Part shown: positions 10,340 through 21,717 of the stretch, one piece after another | Layout: every line of letters begins with the position of its first letter | How positions within the stretch are numbered: position 1 is the first letter of the stretch | Assembly (NCBI RefSeq): GCF_047948215.1 | Contig: NC_134465.1 | Coordinates: 41,392,153-41,456,152, forward strand | Source: Lycorma delicatula | Lineage: Eukaryota > Arthropoda > Insecta > Hemiptera > Fulgoridae | Direction: 5' to 3' | Length of the DNA stretch: 64,000 nt | The notes under the pieces: generated by a model | The model's input: only the letters and a program-made list of their open reading frames with translations | Told to the model about the DNA's origin: nothing | Database searches by the model: none | Made by a program: the position numbers and the translations under genes

Positions 10340-10440
10340 ATTTGGTTGTATATAATCTGCATATTTAACGTTAATTAAACGAGGTTAACGAGCGAAACGA
10401 GCGTAGAATATTTCGTCTAGGTAACGTTGATATATTTAGG
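10340..10440 (+). repeat. repeat H, copy 1
   Basis: TTGTATATAATCTGCATATT then TTAACGTTAATTAAACGAGG and CGAGCGAAACGAGCG recur in inverted orientation near 28945-29040. The core GTTAATTA..CGAGCGAA is also in both arms of the fold-back element at 51.1-51.7 kb. Confidence 0.6.
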
Positions 10441-10464
10441 ATCCCGTGTGCGACGAATCGTACA

Positions 10465-10632
10465 TTTTTTTTTTTTTTTTTTTTTTTTAACCTCCGGGGC
10501 CGCAGTTAAGCATTACTGTACAGAGGATGAGATGAATGATTTGTAGCGTGTGTGAAAAATGCCATGCCTGACCGGGATTCGAACCCGGGACCTCCGGGTT
10601 AAAGGCCGAGACGCCCGCGCCACGGAGTTACT
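10465..10632 (-). mobile_element. SINE C, copy 1
   Basis: Read on the minus strand it has an A-box segment (GTGGCGCGGGCGTCTCGG), a B box GGTTCGAATCCCGGTCAG, GGCATTTTTCACA, and a poly(A) seen here as T24 at 10465-10488. It is a tRNA-derived SINE of about 165 bp. Target duplications are not obvious here but are clear in the copy at 29887-30055. Confidence 0.85.
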
Positions 10633-10639
10633 TTAATAT

Positions 10640-11198
10640 GTCGGTTCAGTTTATTTGATTCAATTTTTATTCAATAAGTCTAAAAAAAAACATACAGTTT
10701 GCCAAGAAAAACAAATTGCACCGTGATACCCACTTCTTAGATAGAGTCGAGATTTAAGCCGAAGCTGAAATATATGTGTGCCGAATTTATTTTTTATTTT
10801 TTTGTCAACGTGTTTAAGAGACATGGGGCAAAAACTATACAGAGATAATGTTGAATACCCTTCACCAACAAATGCGAATTACTTGAAACTTTGGAGTTTA
10901 AAATATCTTAATAAGTGCATAAATCGTCCGACTCAATTTTTTACGACTTCTATACAAAAAAAAAGTAGAAAATTAAAAATACCGAAAACTATCCTTCCCC
11001 TTATTTAATTTGACCCAAAATGTACCGCTATCAATGTTTCATAAATTGAAAATTCACGAGCAATTTTCGAAGAATTTATGTCAAGTCAGACCGTAGATAT
11101 TAATCAAAATAAACAGCAACACGCGTTTCTTACACACATATATCTTCCGTAAATCTATAATTTCTTTTGATTTTTTGGAATAAAGGAGGTCTTGAAAC
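10640..11198. other. no gene; AT-rich
   Basis: An open frame of 76 codons at 10778-11008 has low-complexity composition and no recognisable domain. I do not call it a gene. Confidence 0.4.
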
Positions 11199-12272
11199 GT
11201 TGACATTTGCTAAAATTTCGATACTGAAAATGTTGATGTACAATATCGGATGTAGTGTTTACCAAGAGTTCGTAATACGTTATCCGTCACTAGGATTGCC
11301 ATGGAGGAGTCAACCTCCTCGTCCGACGATAAAGTGTGATAAAATGGTTGTTTCGCGGGTCTAGTAATAAAATCTTTTAACATGAATACCACAGTTTTTT
11401 TTGGGTTTTCTCTCGCTGATTACGATGAATATTTTAAATAGGCAGCTGGCGATACTTTCTTATATGTCATATTATTACGTTTGGAACGAGTATCAAGGAA
11501 CGGTTTACACAATTTTCAATTTACCGTTTTGTATAAAATAATCCGGTTTTTTTTTTTTTTTACTAATCGGTTACCTTGTTCAATAATAAAACAATAGATA
11601 GATTTTACTTCCTTGTACAAAGTAAAGGAATTATTGTGATCTCGAAAAATTTCGGTTTTCAGATTTCAACAGAAATATCTATTTTACTATCCCTGAATCC
11701 ATTTTGATTAGTTTCGATGTGACGTCTGTACGTACGTTTTTCGCATAACTCGAAAACGATTAGCCGTAGGCTGTTGAAATTTTGGATTTTGGAATGTTGT
11801 AACCTCTAGTTGTACACTTTCGCTTTTGATTGCAATCGACGGAACCAAAAATTTCCAAAAAAGCCCAAAATCCAAAAAAAATTAAATTTTGGATTTTTTC
11901 TTAACTGCAGTAATAAGCCCTTATTGATAGCTTTTTAACGATATAATCATAATTGGTACTTATTTTCATTGGTTTCAGAGTTATAACCAAATGCAATTTT
12001 AATTAATGACATATTTGGATCTTACAAGGGGAAGGCACATCAGTTCAAATCACACTTCATTTCCTTTTTTTTTAACTTTTTTTTTTAATTTAAATATATT
12101 GCTTTATTAATAATTATTAACCTCTGATTGTAAAAAAAATTACGATAAATAATAATTCAATAATAACAATAAAAAAAAATATTAGAAGTTATTAATGAAA
12201 TAAAATTTTATGTACTTTTAAAAATGTGTATATGTAATTTTATAAGTCATGTGATGTTCACATCACATCTTT
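11199..12272 (+). repeat. duplicated block E plus full repeat A, copy 2/3
   Basis: Block E occupies 11199-11600 and repeats 4727-5115. Repeat A then runs from about 11605 (TTTTACTTCCTTGTACAAAG) to about 12270 (ATGTTCACATCACATC). In repeat A the inverted pair TTTACTTC..GAAGTAAA is visible near its start in the 5.1-kb copy and one base off here. Confidence 0.88.
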
Positions 12273-12824
12273 TCTTTTCCCGCGATAAGAAAAAATTATA
12301 GCACATAAAATGATTAAAAGGCGTTCGCGTCATCTCTACGCCTGTTCTTTTCCGGAAATTTTACTAGATAGATACTCGTAGATGTACATACCGCCGTACT
12401 TAAAGAACAACGTCACTTATCCGCGCATTGAAGAGAACGAAAAGCGGTTTATCAGTATTACGATAACGGGCCTTAAACTTGAGTACACGTACTTTCTGTA
12501 AGACAATAGTAATAATTACTCGAGTAAAACTTATTATGCTTTATATTCAACGTAAAAAAAAATTAAGCATCATATTTTTCTGTCGACTAAATAATAGAGG
12601 CTATTTAAAAACAATAACTGATTTGAACGGCCATGTATTAATAATTATGAAATGACTTATACTCTAATAAAATCATACGTAAACATATTAATTTAATTTA
12701 TACAATCCAATTAACATATTATGCAAATTATTCTAATTTATTTTGATATGTTTTTCATCTGACTTTGACATCAGGAACTACTTGTCTTGATTTCCTCATT
12801 TATTATTTTTTCTGAATCACACGC
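12273..12824. other. no gene; AT-rich
   Basis: No coding trace or repeat that I can name. Confidence 0.4.
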
Positions 12825-13381
12825 CGATAAGAGTACGTTAAATCAATTAATTCTTTATCTTCTTTTGTATTTCGCCAATAAGCTTTCATTGTTTCGGACA
12901 TGGCTTTCTTCTGTTCTGTTTTTTCCACGTTTTGACTAAACTTTGCAATTGAATTTCATTGTTTAAAATTTTCTTTAGTCGATTCTTTATTTAACGGTTT
13001 CCTATATTATATTTCTTGGAACTATCTGTTCTATGACTTTATAGAATTAAGAAATTCAAAGACTTATTTTATGAATTTGTTGTTGTTCATTCTATAGAGA
13101 TAGTAATTTTTATTTTCATCGTGTCTGTGATTCTTTATTTTATGTTTGTCCGAACTGCCCATCTCTAGATCGTGCGAACAAACTTTATTTCTCCTTTGAA
13201 TCTTTAATCTTCTACCATTTCTCAGTCATCATTTTTCCTTATCTTTTTGTTTGCTTCTCTGATTTTTCTGTTGTATCCTCTTTCGTTTCGAGCCATTTTA
13301 AATCTTTTAAACTCACGTACTTCGTTCTTGAAAATTTCCCTACGTAAAATATTTTCTTCTTGTAATACGATCTCTTGGAGG
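12825..13381 (-). pseudogene. LINE ORF2 C-terminal relic
   Basis: Read on the minus strand, the DNA just left of the SINE at 13396 gives DVGKDLQEIVLQEENILRRE and then FKNEVREFKRFK. Further on, in shifted frames, it gives SQNVEKTEQKKAMSETMKAY followed by WRNTKE. This resembles the C-terminal tail of the LINE at 36.3-36.9 kb (VKKDLSELQLNEGDECNRTE and WTDEQKQVKRDEIKLYWKK). It is heavily frameshifted and has no catalytic part. The relic continues right of the SINE to about 13740. Assignment is by similarity of pattern within the window. Confidence 0.6.
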
Positions 13382-13395
13382 TCCTTTCCTACATC

Positions 13396-13675
13396 ACCAC
13401 TGGATCGGTCTAGCGGTGAACTCGTTATCGCAAATCAACTGATTTAAAAGTCGAGAGTTTTAAGGTTCAAATCCTAATAAAGGTAGTTACTTTTAAACAG
13501 ATTTGAATGTTTGATCGATCGTGGATATCGGTGTTCTTTGGTGGCCGAGTTTCAATTAACCACACGTCTCAGAAATAGTCGCCCTAACCGTTCATTTCAT
13601 GTAAATTCATACATATCATCCTCTGAGGTAATACCTTACGGTGGTTCTGGAAGCTAAACAAAGAATAGGAGAATA
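13396..13675 (+). mobile_element. SINE B, copy 2, inserted in the LINE relic
   Basis: The A box is CGGTCTAGCGG, the palindromic CAAATCAACTGATTT is decayed, the B box is GTTCAAATC, and the tail is GCTAAACAAAGAATAGG. The flanks TCCTTTCCTACATC (13382-13395) and TCCTTTCCCATC (from about 13676) look like a target duplication with a two-base difference. Both flanks fit the interrupted LINE reading. Confidence 0.8.
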
Positions 13676-13770
13676 TCCTTTCCCATCTCTAGAAAAAACT
13701 TTTTTAAATTCTGAACGTATCAAAAAAGTTAAAAATCTTTCTTGTCAATTTTTTTTATTCATTCTCTTTA

Positions 13771-13999
13771 TACAGAGTGTTTTTTAGTCCTGTTAACCAA
13801 TTTTAAATGTAATTTAAGAGTAGGAAATTTATGTAGAATAAAAAAATGTATTTGTTACTTACAAAAGAGATTTAATAAAAAGCTATTACTTACATAGTTG
13901 TTATAGAATATGCTCAAAATGCCCACCCCTTGCGGTTATACACGCACGGACTCTTTTCAGCATATTAGCAGAAACCTTTTTAAGAGTTGCATTGGAAAT
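13771..13999 (-). mobile_element. truncated 3' end of transposon 1 family
   Basis: It starts TACAGAGTGTTTTTTAGTCC and is the reverse complement of 6645-6880: the right TIR, the 3' flank, and the codons for the end of the transposase (ISNATLKKVS..MLKRV). The copy stops abruptly at about 13999 in the codons equivalent to 6645-6660, and repeat F follows directly. Confidence 0.85.
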
Positions 14000-14001
14000 A
14001 T

Positions 14002-14110
14002 GGAACCCGCCCGGAGGGCCTAGCTGCGGAAGCGTGCCATAGACACGTCCTGCAGCTAGTTTGTACCGAAACATATTAGGATTCTCTTAACAGAATAAAG
14101 TTGGCTTCAA
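14002..14110 (+). repeat. repeat F, copy 2
   Basis: AACCCGCCCGGAGGGCCTAG, then GCTGCGGAAGCGTGCC and CCTGCAGCTAGT, matches 3216-3325. It abuts the broken end of the transposon 1 fragment exactly, so it may have inserted at, or mediated, that breakpoint. Confidence 0.55.
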
Positions 14111-14125
14111 AAATGCCTGTGATCA

Positions 14126-15652
14126 TAGTTCCCTCTAAGCTGTGCGGGTGCGAATGATTTTAGAGAAATAAATATCTCTGCGCAATTTATTGCTGTTGCA
14201 ATAAATTTATTTTCTGCGCGTCAACAATCTACTATTTTAAATATGTAAGGTGTACTCGATGACCCGTTTAGTTGAGATTACTGAGTAGCGTACACAGGGA
14301 ATTACTATTCACAATAAAAACATTCTATTCATCGCACAAAAAATTGTCATGTTTACGAGTGATGGAGCCAGTGTTATGCTCGGGAAGAAAAACGGGGTAG
14401 CAGCAAATTTAACTGAACAACACTGTGTAGCACGTAGGGAAGATTTAGGATTAGATAATGTACGAAAAAATGTATCTATTATGCAGGATATAGAACAGTG
14501 TACTAAATGTTTCACCGAACTGGCATCAAAAAAAAAAAAAATTGAAGAATATGCTCAAATGTTGTTATGTCATTTAAACCGATAAATGAAGTCAGATGGT
14601 TATTCAGGTACTTCGAAAGTGTTTTAGTAAAGTAAAAAATTACGATACATTAAAATTGAATATTGTAAAAGTCAGACAACCGAATTGTCCCCATTTGTAA
14701 ACACTGAACAAATTCTAATTCACAATATCGGGTAGCAATATTTTTTCTGAAAGATAATTAGACTAGCTTATACCCTTGTGCAAATAGTGATTTAACAATT
14801 ACTGATGCTCATCGGTATGTAAAAATTAAAAGTAAACTATAACTTAATATTTAGGACACAAAATATTTTTAACCGATACTATAAGAGAAGTATTACCAGA
14901 ACGTCAAAATGATATCGATACATCGCTATAATTCGATTTATTACAAATGTATCTTCACTTAGAGAGCAAATTTCCATATGAAGAAATAAATGATGGGCAA
15001 GCATTTGATAATGAAATTATAATAAATTCGGGAAGCAATTTTGATTTCGGAAAGCAAAATACAATACAGCTTTTCAAAAAAATATTCAGAATTTACGACA
15101 AATAGAAATGATGATACACATAATATACGGAACGAATACTCAAAATTGAAATGTACAATTCAGAGAAAACTAAACTAGGATTATTCAAGACTTTTGGCGA
15201 TTCTTTAACCTTTGTCCAAACTAACCCTGAATTTAATTAATCTTTCCTTTCTGTATAACGTTACGGGAAGTTTTCAAGCATCCAGCGCAGACTGCGAACG
15301 TGGATTTTCTTTTATGAATTCCATATACCGAAACATACTAAAAGTAATCACTCGGGTGCCTTATGAGAATTAAATTACGTTTAGCCAACGGTCAAGAAAT
15401 AAATACGAATGAAGTTTACAAAGAATGGATTTTATTGAAAGACATAAAGTTAAAAAAGTTTAAAAAAATGTTAATTTAAAATAAAATAAGTTACTTAATT
15501 GTTTCGTTTAAATATGAAAATATTGTACAATTAATACATATGTATATAATGACAATAAAACATTTTACACAAATTGGTTTTTGAATAATTTTTTTTCGGT
15601 TACAATTGATTTTTGTGCGCGTAGCTCTGCAAAAAAAGGGGAGCTTTTTCTA
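14126..15652 (+). mobile_element. hAT-type DNA transposon relic
   Basis: It encloses decayed hAT transposase coding sequence. The left edge GTTCCCTCTAAGCTGTGCGG resembles hAT termini. The right edge read in reverse (AGCTCCCCTTTT, then AGAGCTACGCGCAC) resembles it with an insertion of about 8 bases. I could not find a convincing 8-bp target duplication, so the exact borders are uncertain. Confidence 0.6.
14349..15478 (+). pseudogene. hAT transposase, decayed (ZNF862/KIAA1586-like group)
   Basis: The open part at 14349-14585 begins with the RNase-H-fold motif TSDGASVMLGKKNGVAA, followed by EQHCVARREDLGLDN, the central region of a hAT transposase. Weak, frameshifted traces continue. At about 15270-15470 the C-terminal hAT dimerisation segment is recognisable across two frames as SSADCERGFSFMNS-like codons, then ALMRIKLRLANGQEINTNEV and YKEWILLKD. 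In between, multiple stops and deletions remove function. The order (catalytic core, then hATC) and the plus orientation are consistent. The alternative, a domesticated hAT gene, is unlikely given the stops. Confidence 0.78.
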
Positions 15653-15982
15653 TGAGAATCACTTACAGTTTTTCTTCCAGAAAGCGCAGATCTACTCGGA
15701 CGAGATACGATATTATCTCAATATTTATATCAAAAGATGGTCGATCAAAACGGTACGTATTTAATTTATCAAAGTTCATTTGAAATATAAAAAAAAGCCT
15801 TGTTTTACTTTTACTTTAAAATACGAGAAAATGTTTCATCAACCCATTATACCGGGTAGGCCAAAGATTATTTCCCATGAAAAAAATTATATTTTTTCTA
15901 TTAAAATATAATTTTTCTTTCTTTTAAATAACACTCTAACAAGATTAATTTTTTAAAAATACGCCCTCCAAGAAATAATAAA

Positions 15983-17282
15983 TACGAGGGTACGTCAATT
16001 ATTATCCGGAATTTAGTTATATTTTTATTTATGTTGGTAATACTGTCGTGTTGTGTAAATGACGCGCGCGTGGTTTAATTGTTGTTATGTCTGTGCAGGT
16101 TTGATGCTGCTAGATTAGTTCCATTATCGCTCCCCCGCCGTTAACCATGGCTGCTCCGCTTTCTGTTTGCACCAAGCAAGAGCAACATTCAGCGAACGGT
16201 GTTTTGTGGTCGGAAGGTGTATCAGGGAATAATTCATCGAAGACTTTCGGTACAGTACGGGAACAGCGTGTTGCCGCAACGGAGTGTCTACGAACGGATT
16301 GAAAAATTCAAAAACAGTCGCACAAGTGTTACGCACGACGAAGGAGCCGGACGACCGTTTACCGCCACAAATGAGGAAAACACTGAGCGTGCACGTGACA
16401 TGGTTTTCTTAGACAGACGAGTAACTATCGATGAAGTGGCACATCGTCTGCAAATTAGTCACGGTTCTGTCTACGAGATCATCCACAACAGACTTGGGTT
16501 TCATAAAGTCTATGTAAGATGGGTCTTAAAACAACTCACACAGTCGCATAAACAAACGCGCTTGGACATCTGCTAAAAACCTTTGGATCGCTACGGTAAC
16601 GAACGGGACATCTTCTTAGACAGAATCATCACTGGTGAAGAAAAACACGGATCCATCATTACGAGCCGGAGAGTATACGGCAGAGTATGGAATGGAAGCA
16701 TCCAAATTCGCCCTGCAAAATGTTCAAGACCCAACCGTTCGCAGTAAAACTGATTCTTACGGTTTTTTGGGACTCACAAGGCCCAGTGCTGGAACATTAT
16801 GAGGAAAGGAGCACGACAATAAACAATACGCGTCACAGTGAGATGCTTACTGCCAAGCTGAAGCCTGCAATTCGAAGAAAACGCCGAGGATTGTTGTCGA
16901 AAGGTGTTGTGTTGTTGCACGACAATGCTCATCCACATACTGCTGAAACGCTCCAGAAACTCAACTTTGAAGTACCGGATCGCCCTTCGTATAGTCCTGA
17001 TCTTGCCCCTTCTGACTACCACTTGTTTGGTCCATTCAAAGAGGCGTTAAGGAGCCGTCGATTTACCTAGGACAAAATAGTGAAAGAAGCGGTGCATTCC
17101 TGGCTCGCAGCTCAACCGAAAACCTTCTTGTATGAGGGCATCAGAAAGCTTGTGCGACGATGGACCAAGTAAGTTGAAATGCAAGGAGACTATGTTGAAA
17201 AATGATGTACGTGTAAGTTTCCTATTTGTATTGTAATAAAATTTATTACTATATTGCGGATAATAATTGACTTACCCTCGTA
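15983..17282 (+). mobile_element. mariner element (DD34D type), TIR to TIR
   Basis: TACGAGGGTACGTCAATTAT at 15983 and the reverse complement of the right end (TACGAGGGTAAGTCAATTAT at 17282) agree over 26 bases with one mismatch. TA is at both borders, and the length is 1300 bp, standard for mariner. It encloses a plus-strand transposase pseudogene. Confidence 0.92.
16147..17172 (+). pseudogene. mariner transposase, inactivated
   Basis: The likely start is ATG at 16147; the frame shifts near 16210. The HTH region (RRLSVQYGNSVLPQRSVYE) is followed by GAGRPFTATNEENTERARDM. A stop sits at 16574-16576, and the frame then continues with DRYGNERDIFLDRIITG. The first catalytic Asp is replaced: the expected GDE reads GEE at 16634-16642. 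After another frameshift, 16687-17070 carries LLHDNAHPHTAETLQ and YSPDLAPSDYHLFGPFKEAL. A further TAG at 17068 precedes DKIVKEAVHSWL..RRWTK to the final stop at 17170-17172. The second and third Asp are only 30 residues apart where mariner has 34, consistent with a small in-frame loss after HPHTA. Confidence 0.92.
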
Positions 17283-17379
17283 TAATTAAATTTTACTTGG
17301 AATGTCAGAAACTGTTTCTGAAACACAATAAAATTTTTTAAATTTAAAAAAAACTAGAAAATCAGCTTCTGGCGTAGCT

Positions 17380-18290
17380 ATCTGCGCAACCGTTTTGAAA
17401 TTTGAACAGACCGGATCAGCGGGAGATTTCAAAAGATCAGGAAAACCAAGATCTTCCAGAAATAATAAAAATATTGAATCTGTAAGGAGCACTATGTAGG
17501 AGGATGCCACGTCATCACGTAATCGACTCAGTCGGGCATTAATCGAATATCATTAAGCAGAATATTGCGTAAAGACTTAAAAATGTTTCCTTACAGAATC
17601 TAATCAGCTCATAAAATGGACTCCAACGATTACTGCATTCCGCCTGGAATACTGCCTGCAGTTTATCAACACTGACGATTCCTTTTTGCCTAAATTGTGG
17701 ATGAGTGACGAAGCCCATTTCCATCTTAGCGACTACGTCAACAAACAAAATACTAGTTTTTGGGGTACTGCTACTGCCAATCAAGATACGCACGAACATT
17801 CTTTGCAGCCACAAAAAGTTACGGTGTGGTTTTGATCAGGCCGGATCTTTTGAAAAAAAAAATGGTGTTTCGATGACAGTAAATAGATACAGATTTCGGC
17901 AAATTGTTGAGAAATTTTTCATTCCGGATCTTGGAAATGACGTTAAAGAGGTCTGGTTCCATCAAGATGGAGCCACGCTCACACAACCAGAGCCTGAATG
18001 GAGTTCTTTAAGTCAAAATTTGCAAATCGAATAATTTCAGATAAATAGATTTTCGTTGGCCTCAAAGGTCACCGTATTTGATAGTTTCTGATTTTTTTTT
18101 TGGGAGCTATTTGAAAGAAAAACTTTATATAAATAAACCAAAAAAATGTCGAAGATCTAAAAAAAAAAAAAACAGAATTCTAGCCGAAATAACGGCAATA
18201 CCGGAAGAAACATCCGTTTTAAAAATGCAAATTGTGTTAAAAAACGTCTAACTTTGTGAAAGATTTAGAGATCAGCATTTAAAAAATATT
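17380..18290 (+). pseudogene. Tc1/mariner-superfamily transposase of transposon 2, decayed
   Basis: Read across frames it gives ICATVLKFEQTGSAGDFKRS (HTH linker), then FLPKLWMSDEAHFHLSDYVN with the first catalytic Asp in MSDEAHFH. The second motif is VWFHQDGAT at about 17950-17980. A degraded third region follows (WPQRSPYLIVSDFFFGSYLK-like codons at 18055-18120) and a C-terminal RILAEITAIPEETSVLKMQ. There are several stops and frameshifts. It is distinct from the mariner inserted upstream: its first motif ends LSDYVNKQN, like the elements at 5.6 and 26 kb. Confidence 0.75.
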
Positions 18291-18421
18291 ACTTTCAAAA
18301 CCTAATTCAGTAAATTATATTTTGACTGAAATTTAATTTAAATTTTTAAAAAAATCTGAATTAATTTGTAAAGTTTTATTACAAAAAAAAGTTGAAAAGT
18401 TACTTTTGGCTCACCTATATA

Positions 18422-18525
18422 CAAAATTATATATAGGTAATATAATGTAAAACAAATATTTATTTATTTACTTCACATACATATATATGCACACAGCCTC
18501 TCTCTTTCATACACACACACACACA

Positions 18526-18579
<54 letters not shown>

Positions 18580-19182
18580 TAAATTTAACGGAATTTTGAA
18601 TTTTACATGTAAATCAAAATACTTTATTATACAGATATTTTTGTAAATTAACAGCTTTACATTTGCAATTTTATAGACGAGATATAAAATGCATTATAAA
18701 GAAAAGGTACCAGCAATTTCTCTTCCTTTTAAATTATCCCTCCTTTATAATTAGTTAAAATATCATTCCGTTACGAAAAGACAGGAAACACCAAAAATAA
18801 AGGAATAAAATTCTTTTTAACGTACATTATATATAATGTAATAGATTATGAAATTTTATATTGCAAACATTTCCGGTAAAATTACAATAAAATTGGAATA
18901 TAAAATTATTTTTATAACGTTTTATAATAATAATAATAAATAAAAGAACATACATGATAACATTCCTTTCAAGCAAATGAAATGAACTAAACAAATAAGA
19001 AAAAAATAAATAAAACAAATGAGGAATTGTTTAACACACATTATTTTAAAATTTAAATGGAACAAAATGATACGACAATATACCTCCCCCACTTCCATTT
19101 AAACAGTTCTCTCTTACTCTAATCTTGAATATTTAAACGAATTCCATTCTTGGCAGCATCAAACAAAAACTCTTTTTATAGC

Positions 19183-19223
<41 letters not shown>

Positions 19224-20937
19224 AATATGTGATGAAAATAAGTGGGATGATACAAATAAAGATAAACGGTGAAATATAAGAAAGACATAAGAGACCGTCA
19301 AGAAAATAGGCTTGAACTGACAGAATACGAATTGTTTAATTTAAAAAAGAAAACATATAAAAGCTTTTTGTTATATATAATTTTTTTTTAAATCATATAC
19401 AAAGCCGAAATGAATTTAACAGATTGAATGTCACATTATTCTTTAATTCTAATTAAAAAATAAAAAAAGAGCGAAAATTCGAGGACTAAGATAACAACTG
19501 GCGGTTCTATATAGACGAGGTATGACGTGAGCTGCGGTACACACCAACAGTCCTTTTAATTTTTAAATGACAAATGATTTTTAAATGACCTTCCTAATAT
19601 TTATTATTTCTCTAAATCCGACGTCGGCCATCGTACTTTTATCTTATTTTTAATTACTTACTCTTCTTTACTTCATTGTTATTTTTTTCGATTGTCCAAG
19701 TAGAAGATTTAAAAGATTTGGACTGTTTTTTTAAACTAACTTTCATTTCGATGTTGTTACTGATAGTTGGGATTCAATTAATGGTAATACGTAATAGATG
19801 ATTAGATTAATCTGTTGTAATCAAGTTTACAGTATGTAAAAAAAAAGATGAGAAAAAACAAAATTAAAATCTAAATTGAACGATAAAGCGCGTATAAAGT
19901 CTCTAATTTTAATGGACGGTACAAATAAAAAATAAATATATCTTCAGAACGCATTATAAATACATAATGTAGAATATAATAAGTATTATAAATAATACAT
20001 GTAAAATACTGAACCTTGTTCTGTTCTGTTAATTACTACAAAATTTCCAGAATAAATGAGGAAAAACTAAATTTCAAACAGTTTTCAATTCGACGTTCCA
20101 TTACATAAATTCTATTATACATTTATACTGTATAATGTATGTGTACTGAAAATGGAATTAGATGTTTAATTTGAGGGAAAATTAATATTGTTTCTCACTT
20201 CTTTTTCATTTAAAAGCATTTATGTTATCCAACGCCGACGCCAATCCCTCCAGTTTTTACTCCGCTTGGATTCTCTACCCGTGATTTAATATGGTCTATG
20301 TAAACAAAATCATATAATCAATTATCTCAGATAAATTAATTAATTAATGTCTAGTTGTGTTTACTATGCCACGAAATCAATATTCCTGCTCTAACCGCAA
20401 ATATACGAGATATAAACCTGAGATGTGTTCACATCATCAATTCTAAACAATATTGAATTACGATTCCAAATATAAACTCGTATGCGTGCTTGAACATATA
20501 CACACTCATACAAAGTAAAATTCAGAGGAAAATAAACCGAAATTTAATTATTTAACGTTTAATAACAGCTTAAAAGATAAAAACGAATTAAAAAGGTTTT
20601 TTTTTTGGTCTCTTGTATTAGTCTCCTTCCGGGGTTTTGCTTTAAATACTGTGAATACAATTAATATAAAACACTATTTATCAATATTAATTCAAATATC
20701 TATTTGTTGAATTATATAATATAAATAAAATACAAACATGTATTTCAATTAAATGTGACAAATTAAAAAGAATTAATTTAACTTTTAAAATTAATTTTTA
20801 AAATTAAATAAAACAATTCCAAATATTGTATCTAATAAAATATGTTTTTTAGAGAATACAAAATTCAAATTATTTAGAAAATAATTTTGAAAAAATAAAT
20901 AGGGAATTTTTTTATTTTGAACGATTTTCAAAAGTTA
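18422..20937. other. no gene; AT-rich with microsatellites
   Basis: This stretch contains (CA)n(CT)n(TA)n at 18513-18577 and (TA)n at 19186-19218. The rest is unremarkable AT-rich sequence in which I recognise no repeat or coding trace. Short open frames rich in Phe/Ile/Tyr are composition effects. Confidence 0.45.
18513..18577. repeat. (CA)n(CT)n(TA)n microsatellite
   Basis: Three adjacent dinucleotide tracts. Confidence 0.95.
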
Positions 20938-21717
20938 TGCACGACTTACACGTACAACTTAATTTAAAATATTTATCACTTTATTTAAATATAATATTTT
21001 TCCTTTATTTAAATCAATGATTCTAACTAAAGTGCGCGCTCATGCCGTACTTAATTCGCTCGGGTGTGGCGGTACTAACGGCGACGGTCGGCACTAAATA
21101 AACTGATTTAATTTCATTACATGGAACAATTATCACTTGTACGGTCGGCGGACCGATGTAGTCATGAGGCTTAACGCGCCAGGTACCGAGTCGAACGAGC
21201 GATCGAGTTCGAGACCCAGCTAGACAGTGTTACTTATTTACACATTAAATATTATTTAATTCTACCGCTCACCTGTGACGTCACAACGTATCAGTCGACT
21301 TTTGGGGTGGGGGTAGGAGTTTGCAAATATTATAATTTTTTAACAAAATTCGATTAAGAAAAATATGATCTTAATTAAGCGAAATCTCGAGATATGAGGA
21401 TGAACTTGCTTTACAGCTACGCCCTTGTTCTTTTGAATTGAAAATTTAATGGCATCAATGCCCCATATATATATATATATCTAAAGTAATCTGACCAAAT
21501 TTGGTTTAAATCGGTCCAGTAGTTCTGTAGATATAAGGTGATTTAGAAGCCAACACGGAATACATACACGTACATTCGAAGATTAACATCCGGTTTTTTT
21601 GTGTTCCTTAGGTGTGAAAACGTCAAGATCCGGAGAAAATCGCATATGCTCAAATCGGGCCGATTATAATACTTTTCCTTCTGCTATAGAGCTATCTAGA
21701 CGGGAAAGTAAAAATAA
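20938..21717 (+). repeat. repeat D, copy 2 (near full length)
   Basis: The tRNA-like head has an A-box-like TGTAGTCATGAGG (21157-21169) and a B-box-like GAGTTCGAGACCC (about 21205-21217). The body contains ACCTGTGACGTCACAACG, GATCTTAATTAAGCGAAATC and CAAATTTGGTTTAAATCGGT, and ends CTATCTAGACGGGAAAGTAA. It is about 780 bp, too long for an ordinary SINE and with no reading frame. Confidence 0.82.

Larger units (their letters stand above)
15849..18421 (+). mobile_element. Tc1-like transposon 2, split by a mariner
   Basis: The left end near 15849 (ATACCGGGTAGGCCAAAGAT) and the reversed right end at 18400-18421 (TATATAGGTGAGCCAAAAGT) match imperfectly with one indel. Between them lie a complete mariner (15983-17282) and then a decayed transposase of a different family (17380-18300). 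The simplest reading is one older element interrupted by a younger one. Subtracting the mariner leaves about 1.27 kb, a normal size. Confidence 0.6.
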
